Shown here: positions 8,417 to 11,673 of the stretch, piece after piece
Layout: each line of letters begins with the position of its first letter
Position numbering within the stretch: position 1 is the stretch's first letter
Assembly: GCA_937889485.1 (NCBI GenBank)
Contig: CALAPG010000075.1
Location: forward strand, 1-11,673
Length of the DNA: 11,673 nt
Source of the DNA: an uncultured Moraxella sp.
Lineage (GTDB): Bacteria > Pseudomonadota > Gammaproteobacteria > Pseudomonadales > Moraxellaceae
Reading direction: 5' to 3'
The notes under the pieces: generated by a model
Told to the model about the DNA's origin: nothing
The model's database searches: none
What the model saw: the letters and a program-made list of their open reading frames with translations, nothing else
Translations under genes and position numbers: made by a program

Positions 8417-8963
8417 TTATCACCTAAACTTTGATGCGCTGGATTTTCGTGAGCACCCTGAGCTTTATCGGGTGGGTCGCGGCGAGCAAGGGGTGCTGCT
8501 TGTAGAGCCGTACAAGTCTGAGATACTGCCACATTGGCGATTTGCCACGCCAGAGATAGCGCGCGCAAGTAGCCAAGCGATTTATGCGTTATTTTTGGAT
8601 TATTTGGCAAAAAATGATTTTGTGGGCGCCGACATGGCGCGCAAGTTTATCCAAATGGGTTACACCCGCGCAAGGCGCTATGCCAATCATAAGGGCGGCA
8701 AAAAATACGATGGCGCCGTGCCTGCCACTAAAAAAGGACAAAGTGGCGCACATGGGCGTGAGCAGTTGCCGCAGCAGTCGCAAGACTTACAAAACGCCCA
8801 AATCAAAGCTGAGGCAGCACAAATTTTTAAGCAAACCTGGGATGAGTGCCGCGCCAACCCTGACTACAAAATACTCAAAAAACAGTTTGAAGCCAAATAC
8901 GTCAATGATAGGCAATATGACAATTTGCCCAAAGCATTTTTGCGTGAGCATCCATTTCTTTAG
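8403..8963 (+). CDS. DUF4385 family protein of unknown function
   Basis: This encodes a 186-residue soluble protein without signal peptide or membrane segment. The stretches YRVGRGEQGVLLVEPYKSE (22-40) and ILPHWRF (41-47), then DMARKFIQMGYTRARRYANH (78-97) followed by KGGKKY, are the strongly conserved core of the DUF4385 family, whose activity is unknown to me. The region after residue 103 is less conserved in appearance: a polar Gln-rich linker (about 105-135) and a helical Lys/Glu-rich end. ATG 8403 lies inside gph, a 14-base overlap in another frame, pointing to translational coupling. At its end it overlaps comM tail to tail by four bases. The basic conserved core might bind nucleic acid or phosphate, but this is a guess. 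Confidence 0.82.
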   Translation: MHEFNYHLNFDALDFREHPELYRVGRGEQGVLLVEPYKSEILPHWRFATPEIARASSQAIYALFLDYLAKNDFVGADMARKFIQMGYTRARRYANHKGGKKYDGAVPATKKGQSGAHGREQLPQQSQDLQNAQIKAEAAQIFKQTWDECRANPDYKILKKQFEAKYVNDRQYDNLPKAFLREHPFL

Positions 8964-10453
8964 GCATTGAGTAATTGACTACGGTAGCTCAAACTTTCTG
9001 TCAAATGCGGCGTTTGGATGTGATCACTGCCTGCCAAATCGGCAATGGTACGCGCCACACGTAACACACGATGGTAGCCACGCGCCGAGAGATTAAGGCG
9101 ACTTTGCGCCATCGCCAAAATCTGACTTTCCGCCGCGCCTAATTGGGCGAACACATCCAATTCACTGGGCGATAATTCATTATTTAGCTTATTTTGGCGC
9201 ACTTGCTGGCGCTGATAGGCGTGTATCACCCGCTCGCGCACTGTGGCAGAAGATTCACCAGTTTGTACCGATTGCAGGTCGCTAGCGGGTAAGGCAGGCA
9301 CGGTGACATGCAAGTCAATACGATCAAGCAGTGGCCCCGACAATTTTTCTTGATAGCGCTTAATCTGCTCGGGGCGGCAATGACAACGCCCCGATTTATC
9401 CCCATAATAGCCACAAGGGCAGGGGTTCATGGCGGCTACTAGCTGAAAATTGGCAGGAAATTCTACTTGGGTATTGGCACGGCTAATAACAATTTTTTTA
9501 GACTCGATGGGCTGCCTTAGTACCTCTAGTACCTTTCTATCAAATTCGGGGATTTCATCAAGAAACAGCACGCCATGATGCGCTAAGGTAATCTCACCAG
9601 GTTTTGGGGAAGAGCCGCCGCCCACCAGTGCAACGGCCGAGGTGGTCTGGTGAACCGTACGAAAGGGTCGCGTACCGTATGGGTAGGGGCTATTGGCTAT
9701 CGAATAAATGCTTGCCACCGCCAACGCTTCATCCTCACTTAAAGGCGGCAAAATACTGGGCAAGCGAGATGCCATCAAGGTTTTGCCTGTGCCGGGTGAG
9801 CCGCAAAACAGCAATGAGTGTCCGCCAGCGGCGGCGATTTCTAGCGCACGGCGTGCTTGGTGCTGCCCCTTCACATCTGCCAAATCTAGGGGATAACGGT
9901 TAATTTGGTAAGTTTTTTTATGCTCGCTATAAGCGATGGTTTGTTCATTTTGTAGATGTTGGCATACGGCTTTTAGGGTGTCAGCCGCCAATACCGCCGC
10001 CCCCGCCACTTTGACCGCTTCACTGGCATTGTCTTTGGGCACAATTAAGGCACGCTGCTCAATTTTTACCGCACGCGATACCGCCAATGCCCCTGCAATT
10101 GGGCGTAAATCGCCATTGAGTGCCAATTCGCCAATCAATTCATGACGTTCTAACAAGCCATCGTCAATTTGCCCGCTTGCTGCCAAGATGCCAATGGCAA
10201 TTGGCAAATCAAGGCGCGCACCATCTTTGGGTAAGTCGGCAGGGGCAAGGTTAATAGTCAGCCGACGATTTGGAAATTGAAACCCCGAGTTGATAATGGC
10301 AGAGCGCACGCGGTCCTTACTTTCGCGAACCGCTGTCTCAGCCAGTCCCACCATGGTGACAGCAGGCAAACCTTGTGATAAATGCACCTCAACGATGACA
10401 CTTGGGGCGTTGAGTCCCACCACAGAGCGGGTATAGACTTGGGCAAACGACAT
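8960..10453 (-). CDS. comM: ComM/YifB AAA+ helicase (Mg-chelatase-like)
   Basis: The 497-residue protein belongs to the YifB/ComM family. In Vibrio and other naturally transformable bacteria ComM is a hexameric helicase that drives branch migration during integration of incoming DNA. Order of parts: a Lon-like N-domain (1-165, with MVGLAETAVRESKDRVRSA and INLAPADLPKDGARLDLPIA), Walker A GSPGTGKT (218-225), Walker B VLFLDE (295-300), a Cys cluster CPCGYYGDKSGRCHC (345-359), LLDRIDLHV (375-383) with sensor residues, and the C-terminal LSARGYHRVLRVARTIADL. Length is normal for the family (~500). The start ATG 10451-10453 has AAGGA about ten bases upstream. Its stop codon overlaps that of the DUF4385 gene, and no terminator separates them. 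Upstream lies a 15-bp repeat array. The assignment is secure; a role in transformation is inferred. Confidence 0.95.
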   Translation of the reverse strand: MSFAQVYTRSVVGLNAPSVIVEVHLSQGLPAVTMVGLAETAVRESKDRVRSAIINSGFQFPNRRLTINLAPADLPKDGARLDLPIAIGILAASGQIDDGLLERHELIGELALNGDLRPIAGALAVSRAVKIEQRALIVPKDNASEAVKVAGAAVLAADTLKAVCQHLQNEQTIAYSEHKKTYQINRYPLDLADVKGQHQARRALEIAAAGGHSLLFCGSPGTGKTLMASRLPSILPPLSEDEALAVASIYSIANSPYPYGTRPFRTVHQTTSAVALVGGGSSPKPGEITLAHHGVLFLDEIPEFDRKVLEVLRQPIESKKIVISRANTQVEFPANFQLVAAMNPCPCGYYGDKSGRCHCRPEQIKRYQEKLSGPLLDRIDLHVTVPALPASDLQSVQTGESSATVRERVIHAYQRQQVRQNKLNNELSPSELDVFAQLGAAESQILAMAQSRLNLSARGYHRVLRVARTIADLAGSDHIQTPHLTESLSYRSQLLNA

Positions 10454-10514
10454 GCAATAAAATCCTTTTTATGCGTAAAGAAAGGGTCAGGCAATGGTAG
10501 TACCAAAATCTTGG

Positions 10515-10574
10515 TGACTTTGGTCTAAGTGACTCTGGTCTAAGTGACTTTAGCTTAAATGACTTTGGCTTAAC
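10515..10574. repeat. four tandem 15-bp repeats upstream of comM
   Basis: On the plus strand the copies are TGACTTTGGTCTAAG, TGACTCTGGTCTAAG, TGACTTTAGCTTAAA and TGACTTTGGCTTAAC, back to back. A degenerate partial copy may precede them. They lie 62 bases upstream of the comM start and occupy its probable control region. Divergence between copies means the array is not a very recent slippage product. Confidence 0.92.
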
Positions 10575-10611
10575 GCCCCAGCCCATAAGCGATAGAATTG
10601 CCTGCTTGATC

Positions 10612-10637
10612 GTGCCCCATACACCTTCGGGGGACAC
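10612..10637 (-). repeat. hairpin just after the glycosylase gene
   Basis: GTGCCCC (10612-10618) pairs with GGGGACAC (10630-10637), seven pairs with one bulged base and an 11-base loop. It starts four bases after the glycosylase stop codon. No T-run follows on the minus strand, so it is at best a weak or Rho-assisted 3' end. Confidence 0.4.
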
Positions 10638-10640
10638 TTG

Positions 10641-11246
10641 CTATAATAACCCAGCTAACTCAAAAAATGTTTGGTATGCAGCTACTTTTTTTTCAAACTT
10701 TAGCGGATAAGCACGAGACGATGATGGCAGCCGATACACGCCAAGCTTGCGCCCCGCAATTTCTACTTCGATATATGCATTGGTTTTTGGTACGCGATAG
10801 CGCGCATCAGTTTGGGCGTTAATGACAGAAATTAGCACCTCCGTAGCCTTGCCACCCGTGGTAAATAACCAGGTAACCGCGGGCACCTTGGGCAATACCG
10901 CTGTCAAATCAACGGTTTCTACCACGGTAAGATGCTCATCCGCGGCATTGCCTTTTTCACGGATTGCTTTATTAACCGTGGGGCACTCGCCAATGCCCTT
11001 AGCGGTCAAAAACGCTTTGATTTTTTCGGCATCAAAACGTTTTTCATCACCCACTCGAAAATAGTCTTTATCAGCAAAAAACACCTCACCAAAAATCCGC
11101 CACATATCGTTATAAAAATTGGGGTAATGAAAATTCATACACCACTTGTCGGGGGTGGGCGGCATGGTGCCCATCATCAAAACTTGGCTATGAGGCGGTA
11201 AAAATTGCCCAAAAGGATGGGACTCAATGGGTAGAGAATTTTGCAT
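10641..11246 (-). CDS. uracil-DNA glycosylase superfamily protein (Mug/hypoxanthine-DNA glycosylase-like)
   Basis: This encodes a 201-residue protein that looks like a DNA base-excision glycosylase of the UDG superfamily, which removes uracil, hypoxanthine or mismatched bases. Evidence: SHPFGQFLPPHSQVLMMGTMPP (9-30 region), resembling the motif 1 strand and loop; NFHYPNFYNDMWRIFG (38-53), like the conserved Asn/Trp segment of Mug-type enzymes; VVETVDLTAVLPK; VTWLFTTGGKA (124-134); and YRLPSSSRAY (171-180), in the place of the motif 2 LPxxS loop that contacts DNA. The catalytic residue and substrate cannot be fixed from sequence alone. ATG 11246 has no clear Shine-Dalgarno. The gene is divergent from hemN over 71 bases and followed by comM in the same direction, 187 bases away. 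Family assignment is likely; subfamily is uncertain. Confidence 0.72.
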   Translation of the reverse strand: MQNSLPIESHPFGQFLPPHSQVLMMGTMPPTPDKWCMNFHYPNFYNDMWRIFGEVFFADKDYFRVGDEKRFDAEKIKAFLTAKGIGECPTVNKAIREKGNAADEHLTVVETVDLTAVLPKVPAVTWLFTTGGKATEVLISVINAQTDARYRVPKTNAYIEVEIAGRKLGVYRLPSSSRAYPLKFEKKVAAYQTFFELAGLL

Positions 11247-11276
11247 GGACTGATGACCGAGCGCTAATCAAGATTA

Positions 11277-11285
11277 TGCTATAAT
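11277..11285 (+). promoter_or_regulatory. hemN promoter (extended -10)
   Basis: TGCTATAAT is a perfect extended -10 element, 33 bases before the hemN start codon, so the leader would be about 26 bases. No clear -35 is present. CATAAT on the other strand (complement of 11273-11278) could be the -10 of the divergent glycosylase gene, so the two promoters would overlap. Confidence 0.7.
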
Positions 11286-11317
11286 ACCCTAAATTTTTGA
11301 TAAAAAAAGCTGCTGCC

Positions 11318-11673
11318 ATGACAGACCAATCACGCCCTTTAGCTGACAGCGAACTGCCAACCTTTGACCGTCCTGTCGAAATCATCGAAAACCCGTATGC
11401 CAGTGATGCACGGCATTATAGCCCTGAGATTCATCTGTTTGATGAAGCGATGATTCACAAATACAACCGCCAAGGCCCTCGTTATACCTCATACCCCACC
11501 GCCCTTGAGTTTAAACCCATCGCTGACGGTGTTGAAGCCCAAATTTTGCAAAACCGCGATGAGCGCGTGCCGCTGTCGCTGTATTTTCATATCCCGTTTT
11601 GTCGCCACCTGTGCTATTACTGCGGCTGTAATAAAATCATTACCAAAAAGAACAGCGACGCAGGCGATTATCT
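11318..11673 (+). CDS. hemN: oxygen-independent coproporphyrinogen III dehydrogenase HemN, N-terminal part
   Basis: HemN is a radical-SAM enzyme that decarboxylates coproporphyrinogen III to protoporphyrinogen IX without oxygen, in haem synthesis. The reading frame is open from ATG 11318 to the window end, giving about 118 residues. The stretch KYNRQGPRYTSYPTALEF (48-65) and SLYFHIPFC followed by RHLCYYCGCNKI are diagnostic; the Cys residues follow CX3CX2CXC, of which CX3CX2C binds the [4Fe-4S] cluster and SAM. Compared with E. coli HemN, this protein has roughly 30 extra residues before the KYN..GPRYTSYPT motif. ATG 11318 fits the promoter at 11277-11285, though the Shine-Dalgarno is weak; ATG 11450 would remove the extension but has no better ribosome site. 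The 3' part lies outside the window. Confidence 0.95.
   Translation, partial: MTDQSRPLADSELPTFDRPVEIIENPYASDARHYSPEIHLFDEAMIHKYNRQGPRYTSYPTALEFKPIADGVEAQILQNRDERVPLSLYFHIPFCRHLCYYCGCNKIITKKNSDAGDY

Noticed and set aside
10389..10637. Minus-strand open frame of 82 codons with LRPES/LRPKS repeats, starting at GTG
   Set aside because: It overlaps the start of comM in another frame, its repeats only reflect the 15-bp DNA array, and it has no ribosome site.
11295..11310. Possible FNR site before hemN
   Set aside because: Only a single TTGAT half-site is present; the second half ATCAA is missing at the required spacing.

Overview
The window looks like chromosomal DNA of a gammaproteobacterium, most probably of the family Moraxellaceae (Moraxella/Psychrobacter/Acinetobacter-like). 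This is inferred from protein character (thiC next to a tolC-type gene, ComM, HemN, Gph) and moderate GC with AT-rich spacers. No rRNA, tRNA, IS element, CRISPR array or prophage gene was seen. Most of the window is ordinary housekeeping DNA.

Layout: (1) 1-344, the 3' end of dapB (lysine/diaminopimelate synthesis). (2) 404-1543, an AT-rich, probably acquired gene for an Mrr-type restriction-endonuclease-like protein with an unrecognised N-terminal half. It ends at a bidirectional terminator facing thiC. (3) 1586-3795 on the minus strand, thiC with a TPP riboswitch. Its leader holds three mutually competing pairing elements that explain translational control. (4) 3943-5328, a TolC-family outer-membrane channel divergent from thiC, with a five-copy 9-bp in-frame Ser/Gly/Asn repeat in a predicted surface loop. 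(5) 5434-7545, a phosphate region: pstS (minus) and phoU (plus) diverge from a 345-bp spacer holding an 11-bp-periodic Pho-box-like array and structured leaders. (6) 7736-8963, gph (phosphoglycolate phosphatase) overlapping a DUF4385 gene by 14 nt. (7) 8960-10453 on the minus strand, comM/yifB, a transformation-related AAA+ helicase, overlapping the DUF4385 gene tail to tail by 4 nt. (8) 10515-10574, four tandem 15-bp repeats in the spacer upstream of comM. (9) 10641-11246 on the minus strand, a uracil-DNA-glycosylase-superfamily protein. (10) 11318-11673, the 5' part of hemN behind an extended -10 promoter.

Functionally, pstS and phoU are the only pair that plainly works together (phosphate uptake and Pho signalling); pstC, pstA and pstB are not in the window. 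gph and the DUF4385 gene are probably co-translated. The strongest candidates for a second look are the Mrr-like gene, the thiC leader switch, the divergent pstS/phoU control region, the structured gph leader and the repeat array before comM. No clear new multi-gene system is visible.
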